Assembly (NCBI RefSeq): GCF_001693515.2
Contig: NZ_CP042968.1
Location: forward strand, 4,960,001-5,024,000
DNA from: Bradyrhizobium paxllaeri
GTDB lineage: Bacteria; Pseudomonadota; Alphaproteobacteria; Rhizobiales; Xanthobacteraceae
Reading direction: 5' to 3'
DNA: 64,000 nucleotides
Shown: one piece after another, positions 1-7,837 of the stretch
How positions within the stretch are numbered: position 1 is the first letter of the stretch
How the letters are laid out: every line of letters starts with the position of its first letter
Translations under genes and position numbers: made by a program
The notes under the pieces: generated by a model
Seen by the model: only the letters and a program-made list of their open reading frames with translations
Database searches by the model: none
What the model was told of the DNA's origin: nothing

Positions 1-174
1 GTGGCAGCCCATGCAATTGGCCCTGCTGAATACGGCCTTGCCGGCATTAGTCGGGTCCGACACTGCTGCTTGCGCCGCCTGACCATAGGCGAGGCCTGAC
101 ATCGAAAGATTCAGCGCGACGACGCTCACGAGCAGGATACTCGTCGCCACCGGGGATGCCTTGAAAGCCATCAT
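1..174 (-). CDS. c-type cytochrome, 5' part only
   Basis: Reverse-strand reading from tandem ATG codons at 174 gives a signal-peptide-like N-terminus (basic start, hydrophobic stretch, ends near Gly-Gln-Ala) followed by Asp-Pro-x-x-Ala-Gly-Lys and the haem-binding motif CMGCH, whose His is the last codon before the window edge. A soluble periplasmic class I cytochrome c would suit as electron acceptor of the PQQ dehydrogenase that ends 60 bp upstream on the same strand, since such dehydrogenases pass electrons to a dedicated cytochrome c. The rest of the gene lies outside the window, so axial ligand and size cannot be judged. Confidence 0.8.
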   Translation of the reverse strand, partial: MMAFKASPVATSILLVSVVALNLSMSGLAYGQAAQAAVSDPTNAGKAVFSRANCMGCH

Positions 175-196
175 CGCGTCTCTTTTCGAAAAGGTT

Positions 197-222
197 GGAG
201 GGTCCGGACTAACGGACCCTCC
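197..222 (-). terminator. perfect 10-bp stem hairpin between dehydrogenase and cytochrome genes
   Basis: Arms at 197-206 and 213-222 (GGAGGGTCCG and its exact complement) with a 6-base loop. It lies 12 bp past the dehydrogenase stop and 23 bp before the cytochrome start. Only a short T-run follows on the minus strand, so it may be a partial terminator or an mRNA-stabilising hairpin that sets different levels of the two genes. Confidence 0.5.
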
Positions 223-234
223 TTTGCGGGCAGG

Positions 235-2022
235 TCAGAGCGCGAATACGTAGAGCATCGATCCCGGCTGTATCTTCTTGAGCTCGCGCGTCGAATCGAT
301 GAACCATTTGTCCCAGGCGCCGCCCAGGCCGACCAGGATCGCGACATACTGCTTGCCTTCCACGGTGAAGGTCATGGGCGGCGCGTTAACGCCGCCGCCG
401 GTATTAAACTCCCAAAGCTTCTGCAGCGACTTGGCGTCAAGGGCCATCACTTCGCCGGACGGCTGACCAGTGAAGACGAGGTCGGGAGTGGCCAACATGC
501 CACCCAGATTGGGGAACGGCGTTTCCATTTTTTGGGCAATCTTGCCGGTCGTCACATCGATCGCGGTCACGCTGCCGGTGATCTTGAACGGTTGGCTCGT
601 GCCGCCGCCGGTCCAGAACTCACGCGGCTTCAGTTTCTCCGGCGTCATCACCTCGACCTTGACGCGATTGCAGCTCTCGATCACTGGGACGTACCAAAGT
701 TTCAGGTCGGGATTATAGGCCGTGGGCGGCCAGTTCTTGCCGCCCATGTTGCCGGGGCAGATGTCGGTTTCCATGTTGGTGCGGCTCGGCGTCACCGATG
801 CGATGTAGGTCTGCACGGGCTTGTTCGGATCGTACTCGATCGGCTTGCCGGTCTCCGCGTCGAGCCCCTTGGTCCAAGTGACCTTTTTAACGAACGGCAC
901 CCCCCACACGAACTTGCCGGTGGTGCGATCGATCGCGTAGGCGAAGCCGTTGCGGTCCGCTTCGAGCGCGAGCTTGCGCGGGCCACTCGGTCCGGGTATG
1001 TCGACCAGCACGTTCTCTGCCACGCTGTCGTAGTCATAGGGATCGTTCGGCGTGTGCTGATAGTGCCACTTGATCTTGCCGGTCGTGGCATCAAGGGCGA
1101 GCGAGCTGTCGGTGTAGAGGTTGTCGCCCGGCCGATAGGCGCTGTCCCAGTCAGGCCCGGGATTACCGACGCCCCAGATGATGGTGTCCGTGGCGGGATC
1201 GTAGCTGCCGGTAACCCAAGTCGAACCGCCGCCGGAGGCGGCCGCGTTGTTGCTGTCTTTCCAGGTCTCGCTGCCGGGCTCGCCCTTGCCCGGGATTGTG
1301 TAGGTGCGCCAGACCTCCTTCTGGGTCGCGAGATCGGTGGCGGCGAGCCAGCCTCGAATGCCGTACTCCGCGCCGGCAACTCCCGTGATCGCCATGTTCT
1401 TGACGATCAGTGCCGCGCCGGTGATGACCTCGCCCTTGTCCGGATCGGCCACAGTCCGTTGCCACGCAACCTGGCCGGTTTCCTTGTTGGTCGCGATCAG
1501 CCGGCCATCGAGCGTATGAGAAATGACGAGATCACCCCACAGCGCGACGCCGCGATTGTCGACGCCGCAGCACGCCACAGCACCAGCCCAGTCACGGTCC
1601 GTCTTGGGATCCATCTTCCAGACCAGCACGCCACGGCCACCATGAGCATCGATCTTGTAGACCGAGCCCCAGCCATCAGTCACATACAGGAATCCGTTCT
1701 CGGCAATGGGAGTGCCTTCCAGCCCGCCATGGCTCCAGATCCCACCGCCTTCGACCCCGCCGAGGTGCATGGTCCAGGCGACCTTCAGGTTCTTCACGTT
1801 GTCGCGGTTGATCTCCTTTAGAGTAGAGAACCGGTGAGCCGAATAATTCTGATGATGATGAAGCCAATTGCCCGGCTCCTTGCCGACATTGAGCAGCCGT
1901 TCCTGAGTGACCTCATCCGCGGCACAGACCTGCGCTGCAGCCAGCATGCCTCCCGCGGCGATTGCAGCCGCAACCAGCCGCGCTCGCGTCGATATTCTTG
2001 CTTGATCTGACAATCGCTCCAT
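235..2022 (-). CDS. PQQ-dependent alcohol dehydrogenase, lanthanide type
   Basis: 595 aa. The start at 2022 is chosen because a signal peptide (basic N-terminus, Ala-rich stretch to about residue 35) follows it directly; the open frame runs 128 codons further upstream but that part overlaps the next gene and looks non-coding. The mature protein has the eight-bladed propeller style of methanol/ethanol dehydrogenases with repeated Ala-Thr-Asp and Thr-Gly-Lys tryptophan-docking repeats, the vicinal disulfide Cys151-Cys152, and Asp330-Tyr-Asp332. In this family the second Asp, two residues after the catalytic Asp, is the extra ligand of lanthanide-dependent XoxF/ExaF enzymes; calcium enzymes have a small residue there. 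It should oxidise a short alcohol in the periplasm and reduce a cytochrome c such as the next gene. Substrate is not readable from sequence. Confidence 0.92.
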   Translation of the reverse strand: MERLSDQARISTRARLVAAAIAAGGMLAAAQVCAADEVTQERLLNVGKEPGNWLHHHQNYSAHRFSTLKEINRDNVKNLKVAWTMHLGGVEGGGIWSHGGLEGTPIAENGFLYVTDGWGSVYKIDAHGGRGVLVWKMDPKTDRDWAGAVACCGVDNRGVALWGDLVISHTLDGRLIATNKETGQVAWQRTVADPDKGEVITGAALIVKNMAITGVAGAEYGIRGWLAATDLATQKEVWRTYTIPGKGEPGSETWKDSNNAAASGGGSTWVTGSYDPATDTIIWGVGNPGPDWDSAYRPGDNLYTDSSLALDATTGKIKWHYQHTPNDPYDYDSVAENVLVDIPGPSGPRKLALEADRNGFAYAIDRTTGKFVWGVPFVKKVTWTKGLDAETGKPIEYDPNKPVQTYIASVTPSRTNMETDICPGNMGGKNWPPTAYNPDLKLWYVPVIESCNRVKVEVMTPEKLKPREFWTGGGTSQPFKITGSVTAIDVTTGKIAQKMETPFPNLGGMLATPDLVFTGQPSGEVMALDAKSLQKLWEFNTGGGVNAPPMTFTVEGKQYVAILVGLGGAWDKWFIDSTRELKKIQPGSMLYVFAL

Positions 2023-2125
2023 GAGTAGTGCCCTCCGTTGACATATTATGGTTGATCGAACGTCCGGCACGTTCCGGGCATTCGGCTGAGAAGCCTCATC
2101 CAGCGGGCTCAACGGTCCACTGAGA

Positions 2126-2566
2126 TTAGGGCGTTCGTGAAACCTGCACCTCCGTTTCCTTTGTTCCGGCTTTCTGGAAAACGACGGCGCATGTGAACGT
2201 CTCGCCGTCGACAAGTTTGTGGCGAGTCTGTAGCAGCATGACGTGGTATCCATCCTGCCTGAGCTCGAGCATCCCGCTCTCCGGAATCGGAATTGACTTA
2301 ATCGCACGCATGGCGGGCGCCCCTTCGCCGCGATCAACAGTGTGCTTTTCCGAAAAATTCGCGAATGGACAGCGGACGCGCAAGATAGCGTCAGCTTCGG
2401 CTGCATCGTTCTTGACTGTCAGCAAAAGCGGCAGATCGACACCGATCTGATCGGATGCGGAAACCCGGGCATTCGTCATCTTCAGCGCGTCGCTTGCGGC
2501 GGCGAATCCGGGCATCAGCGTCAGCCCAAGTCCGACAATCAAAAGTCGGATCGCAAAGATCCGCAA
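2126..2566 (-). CDS. periplasmic copper chaperone PCu(A)C family
   Basis: 146 aa from a TTG start at 2566, preferred because a strong GGGGGA ribosome site sits just upstream and a signal peptide (ends Phe-Ala-Ala-Ala) begins there. A longer frame to 2818 exists but its extra 84 residues look unlike an export signal. The mature part carries the Asp-Gly-Tyr-His-Val-Met-Leu segment typical of PCu(A)C proteins near the C-terminus and a Met-rich middle, so it likely delivers Cu(I) to a periplasmic or membrane cuproprotein. It lies 103 bp upstream of the PQQ dehydrogenase on the same strand. The canonical second His-x-Met is not obvious, so metal binding may be altered. Confidence 0.7.
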   Translation of the reverse strand: MRIFAIRLLIVGLGLTLMPGFAAASDALKMTNARVSASDQIGVDLPLLLTVKNDAAEADAILRVRCPFANFSEKHTVDRGEGAPAMRAIKSIPIPESGMLELRQDGYHVMLLQTRHKLVDGETFTCAVVFQKAGTKETEVQVSRTP

Positions 2567-2877
2567 TCCCCCACCACCTCGCACAATCTGCCTGCCGCGA
2601 TCGATGTCGGTGCGGCCGCGAAGTTCGTAGCGATCGTGGTCCATGAAAAACGGAACCGCCAGCGGGCCGACATTATACGGGCTGGCAAAGAGCTGCAGTG
2701 GAATGACCAGCAGTGGCGCGCCAGTCGACCCGACGGCACGCGCGCTCGCAATTGCAATGGAGATCGCAACCGGCGCACCGAGCTCACGAAGGACGTTGCC
2801 AACATGAAAACCCCACACGATCGCGCCTCCCCAACTGTTAGATGCAGCTCGATATTCCGACGCACCGACGGGTGTCT

Positions 2878-3110
2878 CTACTTACCGGGCGGCAGGCGCG
2901 ACACAACCATCTGCACCAGCGCATACAAAATGAGCAGTGCACCGCCGACCGGAACGGCAAGATTAGGGTAGACCATCGAGGTCGGCACTGACGACGCGTT
3001 CTCCGTCCTAATTAGCGAGAGCACTTCGCCGCCATAGAGGACGAAGACAACGCCAGCCCGATCATCGCGAGGTCGGTAATGTCCTGCACCGCGCCATGTG
3101 TAATCACGGG
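2878..3110 (-). pseudogene. 3' remnant of a TRAP transporter small permease (DctQ-like)
   Basis: On the minus strand the last 57 codons before a TAG at 2878 read as a transmembrane segment with the Ser-x-Val-Pro ... Val-Pro-Val-Gly-Gly pattern seen at the end of DctQ-type small permeases. About 30 bases upstream the matching helix continues only in another frame, so there is at least one frameshift, and no start or large permease gene is present. Confidence 0.5.
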
Positions 3111-3211
3111 CAGACGTCCGCTGGCGCCTCGACCTCAGGATGGACCCAAAGCTTCACGCCAAATGTTTCACGCTGCCGCTCCCCCTTCGCGCTTTTTTTG
3201 ATACAACGATA

Positions 3212-3590
3212 GACTTCAATTGAGCGAAAGTATTGGCGAACAGAGCGCAACGCGTTAGGACGCATTTCCGAATTTCTTGTACTTTTTTACGTGACATCGG
3301 CATCTGGATAGCGCGCCGATCATATCGCCGCGACGCACAATCGCTTCTGCGGTGACAAGTGCGCCCCGTTCGAGCCCCCCCCTGCACGCGATTGCCGAAA
3401 AATCCAAGCATTCGCACAAACTGTCCTAACGCCGGCACAGGGCCGCTTCTAACATTTGGAAGAGTAAGCCCCCACGTCCACGGCAGCCGAAGCTTACCTC
3501 CAGGTTCGCAGATGTCGGGACGATCAGGAAGCGGCAGCTCTAAAGATCAGATCCAACATCATGGCCAAGCGACCTATCATGAACTGTTAT
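3212..3590 (+). repeat. diverged direct repeat, copy A (leader plus MaoC start)
   Basis: This stretch aligns by eye with 16140-16500 in the same orientation. The best blocks are GGACGCATTTCCGAATTTC, the GCAGCCGAAGCTT block and the GGAGCGGCAGCTC / AGGAAGCGGCAGCTC block just before the ATG. It holds the promoter and 5' leader of the MaoC-type gene at 3561. Confidence 0.75.
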
Positions 3591-3983
3591 GTGATCGGCG
3601 ATAGCGCCGACGTCGCGAAGACCGTGACCGAATATGACGTATATGCATTCACAGACATTGTTGGCGACTTCTGCGGCGTACACCTCACTGAGGAGTACGC
3701 CAAGAATACGCGCTTCAAGAAGCGGATCGCGCAGGGAACGGTCTCGGTCGGCCTTCCCTCCACCGTGACGGGATATATTGTAGCAAAGGCTCCGGAAGCG
3801 CAGTGCCCTGCCGATATGGCGTCACCTTCGATGCCCCAGGCTATTTCGGGGACACCGTCACCGCAAAGCTGGTGGTGCGTGAGAATGATGAGGGGCACGA
3901 CACCTCAATATTTACTACGAGGTCACGAACCAGAGAGCGGCATTACCGCGGCCACGGGCAACAACTACCTGAAGGTCCTTTGA
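3561..3983 (+). pseudogene. MaoC-type hydratase, frameshifted
   Basis: The first 80 codons give a typical MaoC hot-dog start (Asp-x-Tyr-x-Phe-x-Asp-x-x-Gly-Asp ... Lys-Lys-Arg-Ile-Ala-Gln-Gly). The frame then changes near 3800: the next conserved part (Val-Thr-Phe-Asp ... Gly-Asp-Thr-Val-Thr-Ala) is only in the +1 frame, and the last strand (Asn-Asn-Tyr-Leu-Lys-Val-Leu) returns to the first frame before the TGA at 3981. At least two shifts are needed, so an active hydratase is unlikely unless these are sequencing errors. The stop overlaps the start of the enoyl-CoA hydratase (TGATG), which shows the old operon order. The intact relative is at 11253-11708. Confidence 0.75.
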
Positions 3984-4804
3984 TGCAAACAGCTGACCGC
4001 GACAGCCTGGTGCTGATGGAGCAGCTCGGCGCCGTTCGCGTGCTCACCATCAATCGCGCCGACAAAATGAACGCATTCACGCCGGCGGTAATGCACGAGC
4101 TGGACCACATGCTTGACGATGCTGCGCGGGATAGCGCGACCCGTGTCGTCATGATTACGGGGGCGGGTCAAAAGGCCTTTGTGGCTGGCAACGACATCGA
4201 TGGCCTTATCGAGATGAATGGTGTCGAGGCCTATCGCGACATGCAAAGTGGTCAGCGCGTCCTGTTCAGGCTATATGAATTCGCAAAGCCGACTATCGCC
4301 ATGGTGAATGGCTATGCATTGGGCGGCGGCTTCGAGCTCGCGCTGGCGTGCGACTTCATCGTCGCGTCCGATACGGCGCGGTTTGGTTTTCCGGAGATTA
4401 CACTCAATACCATCCCTGGTTGGGGCGGAACGCAGCTCGCGGTCAGAAAGATGGGGTTGGCGCGCGCCAAGGAAATGGTGTTGACCGGGCGCCACTATAC
4501 GACCGCGGAATGCCGGGAGTTTGGGTTCATTCATGTTTTCGCTTCCGCGCCAGAGCTGAAGTCGGCGGCGCTGGCCTTTGCCGAACAGTTGGCGACGCAC
4601 GATTCGTTCGCCATGGAAATGGCCAAGCGCAGCGTCAACCGCGCCGCCGAGATCCCGCTGAATGTGGGACTGGATCTGGAGGCCGCGAACTACGCCGTCA
4701 ACCACGGCACCACTGCCGCCCGCACGGGTTTGCGCGCCTTCGCCGCGCGCCGCAAGCCCAAAAAAGCGCTCACCGACAATTCGACTTCCGAGAAATCCAA
4801 GTGA
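3983..4804 (+). CDS. enoyl-CoA hydratase/isomerase (crotonase) family
   Basis: 273 aa starting at the ATG that overlaps the MaoC stop. Crotonase features in order: Thr-Ile-Asn-Arg near residue 22, the oxyanion-hole region Phe-Val-Ala-Gly-Asn-Asp about residue 65, Gly-Gly-Gly-Phe-Glu-Leu-Ala with the first catalytic Glu, and Phe-Pro-Glu-Ile-Thr-Leu-Asn ... Pro-Gly-Trp-Gly-Gly-Thr-Gln with the second. It should hydrate or isomerise an enoyl-CoA made by the neighbouring CoA-transferase/acyl-CoA dehydrogenase route; substrate unknown. It is part of a plus-strand operon 3561-6705 in which its flanking genes are damaged. Confidence 0.9.
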   Translation: MQTADRDSLVLMEQLGAVRVLTINRADKMNAFTPAVMHELDHMLDDAARDSATRVVMITGAGQKAFVAGNDIDGLIEMNGVEAYRDMQSGQRVLFRLYEFAKPTIAMVNGYALGGGFELALACDFIVASDTARFGFPEITLNTIPGWGGTQLAVRKMGLARAKEMVLTGRHYTTAECREFGFIHVFASAPELKSAALAFAEQLATHDSFAMEMAKRSVNRAAEIPLNVGLDLEAANYAVNHGTTAARTGLRAFAARRKPKKALTDNSTSEKSK

Positions 4805-4808
4805 TCCC

Positions 4809-5150
4809 ATGAGCATGCCCCATTCGCTGAACGATCAGCACGCGATGATCCGCAATTCCGTTCGGCGTTTCGCGGAAAGCCAGATCGCGCCCTGGTCCCA
4901 CCAGTTGTGGAAAGAAGAAGTATTTTTTGTACGAAATAAGGCTTCCAGGCTCGGCCTTGCCGGCCTGCCCTACCCTGCGTGTATGGCGGTGGCGGCGGCG
5001 AATGGCTGTCCTTCATTATCGTGCTCGAGGAGCTATCGCGTGTCGATTGCGGTCGCCAATTCGCCGCTGATGGCAAATTTCGATGCCAAGGTGCTGAAAA
5101 TCGTGGAAGGCACATCCGAAATGCAGCGCACGATCATCTCGCGCGAATGA
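4809..5150 (+). pseudogene. acyl-CoA dehydrogenase with large internal deletion
   Basis: The frame from ATG 4809 begins like the N-terminal helix bundle of acyl-CoA dehydrogenases (Arg-x-x-Val-Arg-Arg-Phe-Ala-Glu) and ends with the C-terminal signature Lys-Ile-Val-Glu-Gly-Thr-Ser-Glu-Met-Gln-Arg-x-Ile-Ile-Ser-Arg. The stretch Tyr-Gly-Gly-Gly-Gly-Gly-Glu-Trp-Leu-Ser is present only in another frame (4979 on). Only 113 codons remain against about 380 in the family, so the whole middle domain and most of the C-terminal domain are gone, and there is a frameshift as well. Confidence 0.85.
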
Positions 5151-5209
5151 AAGCAAAGCGTGAGCGCTGACGTTTGAGAACAACTGCTGGATCCAGCCAT
5201 GAGGTTTCC

Positions 5210-6403
5210 ATGCTCGAGGGCATTAAGGTTTTGAGTTTCACGCACTTTCTGCAGGGGCCTGCGGCCGTGCAGATGCTGGCTGACGCCGGGGCGGACGTAA
5301 TCAAGATCGAGCCTCCTGGAGGCGCATTTGAGCGCGGCTGGTCCGGATTCGATGCCTTCAAGGAAGGCGTGAGCATTTTCTTTCTGCTCGGCAACCGCAA
5401 TCAGCGGAGCCTCTCGCTAGATCTTCGCAATGAACAGGCAAAAGAGATCGTGTTGCACATGGTGCGCGAAGCCGACGTGCTGGTTGAAAACTACCGCCCG
5501 GGCGTCCTGGAGCGGCTTGGCTTCGGCTATGAAGACATGAAGGCCGTCAACCCCCGCCTCGTATACTGCTCCTGCTCGGGTTATGGATCGTCCGGCCCCT
5601 ACTTGAAACGGCCTGGCCAGGACATGTTGCTGCAGGCGATGAGCGGCATGACCATGCTCTCGGGCGGGGCCGACGCGCCGCCGACCCCGGTTGGCTCCGC
5701 AATTGTCGATCAGCACGCCGCCGCGCTTGCAGCGTTCGGCGTCGTTTCGGCGCTGCTTTCGCGTCAGCGCACCGGACGCGGCGCGCTGGTGGAGAGCAAC
5801 CTTCTCAATGCAGCCCTCGATCTGCAGATTGAGCCGTTTACCTATTACCTCAATAAGGGCCGGCTCTGGGCGCGCACGGGCCCGCCGCTGGGCAGCCGCT
5901 TCCACCCCGCTCCGTACGGGATCTATCGCACCGCGGACGGCTGGATCGCGATCTCGCTAACCCCTATATCGCAGATGGCAGCGGCGCTCGACTATCCGAA
6001 GCTAGCAGCTTTCAACGACCCTAAGGATCCGGTGCGTCGGCGCGACGAGATCCATCACATCGTATATGAGCGCGTGCAGAGCCGTAAGACGGCGGAGTGG
6101 ATGGAGATCTTCGATGCGCACAACATCTGGTACGCGCCGGTGAATGACTATGAGGAGGTCGAAACCGATCCGCAGGTCGCACATAACAACATGATCATGA
6201 CGATCGAGCACCCTCAAGCGGGCGAGGTGCGGCTCTTGGCCCATCCGGTCCGTTACGATGGCGAAGCGCCACCGCTACGTCGATTGCCACCGCGGCATGG
6301 CGAACACACCAGGGAAATCTTGGCCGAGCTTGGCTATGCAGCGGACGAAATCGACGCATTGTCTGACGGCGGGATAGCCATTACCAATAAGGCCGCCTCG
6401 TGA
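5210..6403 (+). CDS. CaiB/BaiF family CoA-transferase
   Basis: 397 aa from ATG 5210 (GAGG ribosome site; a TTG 36 bases earlier is less likely). Type III CoA-transferase hallmarks: Gly-Ile-Lys-Val-Leu-Ser start, Gly-Ala-Asp-Val-Ile-Lys-Ile-Glu-Pro-Pro-Gly-Gly, Asn-Arg-Asn-Gln-Arg-Ser-Leu-Ser-Leu-Asp-Leu, Glu-Asn-Tyr-Arg-Pro-Gly and the Gly-Gln-Asp-Met segment with the family's catalytic Asp. It activates a carboxylic acid by transferring CoA between acids. It is the best-preserved member of this operon together with the hydratase, and is a paralogue of 16907-18121. Confidence 0.92.
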   Translation: MLEGIKVLSFTHFLQGPAAVQMLADAGADVIKIEPPGGAFERGWSGFDAFKEGVSIFFLLGNRNQRSLSLDLRNEQAKEIVLHMVREADVLVENYRPGVLERLGFGYEDMKAVNPRLVYCSCSGYGSSGPYLKRPGQDMLLQAMSGMTMLSGGADAPPTPVGSAIVDQHAAALAAFGVVSALLSRQRTGRGALVESNLLNAALDLQIEPFTYYLNKGRLWARTGPPLGSRFHPAPYGIYRTADGWIAISLTPISQMAAALDYPKLAAFNDPKDPVRRRDEIHHIVYERVQSRKTAEWMEIFDAHNIWYAPVNDYEEVETDPQVAHNNMIMTIEHPQAGEVRLLAHPVRYDGEAPPLRRLPPRHGEHTREILAELGYAADEIDALSDGGIAITNKAAS

Positions 6404-6705
6404 TCATCGCAACCAAGCCGGAAACATGGCGGCTACCGAGCTTCAGCAAGTTCGAGATTGGCCGAACGCATGCGGTGACCCGCACTTTCACCGAAATGGA
6501 AGTGGACGCTTTCGGCTATCTCTCAGCCGATCCTGATCCTGGATACGATGGTCCGCAACAAACGGGCGAGGCAGTCCTCAGCGGACTTTCGGCTTACAAG
6601 TATCTGCGTTTCAGACAGGGCCTTCTTTCCACTGCAGCAGAAATTCGCCAGACCGCGGATCCTCAAGAAAACGGGGCTGGCATATTAACGCGACTGATGC
6701 TATAA
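6400..6705 (+). pseudogene. N-terminal fragment of a MaoC-type hydratase
   Basis: GTG 6400 overlaps the CoA-transferase stop (GTGA). Residues 19-50 read Phe-Glu-Ile-Gly-Arg-Thr ... Val-Thr-Arg-Thr-Phe-Thr-Glu-Met-Glu-Val-Asp-Ala-Phe, the opening of MaoC domains, but the rest of the hot-dog core (the Asp-His pair region) is unrecognisable and the frame ends at 101 codons. It is probably a decayed third MaoC copy. Confidence 0.5.
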
Positions 6706-6711
6706 AAATGA

Positions 6712-6727
6712 CTGAAATCGTTTTCAG
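6712..6727. promoter_or_regulatory. LacI-type operator
   Basis: CTGAAATCGTTTTCAG, a near-perfect 16-bp dyad with the central CG typical of LacI/GalR operators. The identical 16-mer occurs at 18175 and its core is at 19523. It sits over the first possible start (6708) of the AraC gene, which suggests the real start is further downstream and that the LacI protein at 18408 represses the AraC gene or the genes behind it. Confidence 0.7.
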
Positions 6728-6746
6728 AACTCAACGATTACCAACC

Positions 6747-7739
6747 ATGGCGTCCTCAGAGCCGATGGATGACGTAGAAGGATCACCGGCGAGACTGGGC
6801 CAACGACCGGCGGCAGTCCGCTCCTTCTTTTCACGAGGCGAGCCAGCGCACCGGAAACCGTGTTGTTCACTGCCGGTCGTGAAGATAGAGCACTACGATT
6901 ACGGCTCCGAGATCAAGTCGCTCAACATCCATTTTGCACCGCTGGAGAACATGAAATCGACGCTGCCCTACCCGCATCGGCACGACTTCTATCATATCGT
7001 CTGGGTGACCCGCGGCACCGGCTGCCACATCATCGACTCCGTCAAATATGAAGTCCGACCGAACAGCCTGTTCTTCATGGCCCCAGGGCAGATCCATGAT
7101 TTCACGCTCTCGGAAGACGCGATCGGGCACACCATCAGCTTCAGCCCGGAATTCTTCGCTTTCAGAGTCCACAACCGGCATTCGCTCACCGACATTCCGA
7201 TCTACAGTCTCGAAAATCTCAACAGCGCGTTTTATCTGGACGATATACAGGCCCAGAGTCTCCGCCAGATCATGGATGCCATAATCGAAGAATACACGGC
7301 GGAGAAGACCGGGCATGAGGATGTGATCTGGTCCTATTTGCGGATCTTCCTGATGAAGATGTCAAGGATAGCCGTACCTCCCGCCATCACCGACCTATCG
7401 TCCCGAAACCTGCTCCTATCACGCCGTTTCAAGAGCGCGCTGGAGAAGAATTTCGGCACCATGAACGAGACGGCGGAATATGCCAAGCTTCTGAAGGTCA
7501 CCGAGCGTGCACTCAACGAAGCCACTCGGCAAGCCCTTGGTTTAACCGCGGCTCAGCTCATTCGCGAGCGGATCATGCTGGAAGCCAAGCGGCTGCTGCT
7601 GCACACCGAAATCGGCGTGGCTGAGATCGCCGACCGTCTCGGCTTCGAGGATCCTGCGTATTTCAGTCGCTGTTTCAAGAAGCACACCACCCGCTCGCCG
7701 ATCGAATTCCGCCAGAGCCTCGCTACGCTGAACCTTTGA
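6747..7739 (+). CDS. AraC-family transcription activator with cupin sensor
   Basis: 330 aa from ATG 6747; an in-frame ATG at 6708 exists but would place the LacI-type operator inside the coding region. The N-terminal half has a cupin pattern (Pro-His-Arg-His-Asp-Phe-Tyr-His ... Arg-Gly-Thr-Gly ... Pro-Gly-Gln-Ile-His-Asp-Phe) that likely senses a small ligand. The C-terminal 100 residues hold two helix-turn-helix motifs with the AraC signature Ile-Ala-Asp-Arg-Leu-Gly-Phe-Glu-Asp-Pro-Ala-Tyr-Phe-Ser-Arg-Cys-Phe-Lys. It lies between the CoA operon and the GH88 gene, so it probably controls the same pathway. Confidence 0.9.
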   Translation: MASSEPMDDVEGSPARLGQRPAAVRSFFSRGEPAHRKPCCSLPVVKIEHYDYGSEIKSLNIHFAPLENMKSTLPYPHRHDFYHIVWVTRGTGCHIIDSVKYEVRPNSLFFMAPGQIHDFTLSEDAIGHTISFSPEFFAFRVHNRHSLTDIPIYSLENLNSAFYLDDIQAQSLRQIMDAIIEEYTAEKTGHEDVIWSYLRIFLMKMSRIAVPPAITDLSSRNLLLSRRFKSALEKNFGTMNETAEYAKLLKVTERALNEATRQALGLTAAQLIRERIMLEAKRLLLHTEIGVAEIADRLGFEDPAYFSRCFKKHTTRSPIEFRQSLATLNL

Positions 7740-7837
7740 TCCCATCGCCGAGTAAACCCAAGCGAAACTGGCAGCCCTCAAACTATCGGGGGCCCGTCGC
7801 GAAGATCTCACCCATCTGTTTTCTCTCGGAAAGAAGT

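Noticed and set aside
532..1821. 429-codon plus-strand frame opposite the PQQ dehydrogenase
   Set aside because: It is the antisense shadow of a well-conserved enzyme in GC-rich DNA; the protein has no family features.
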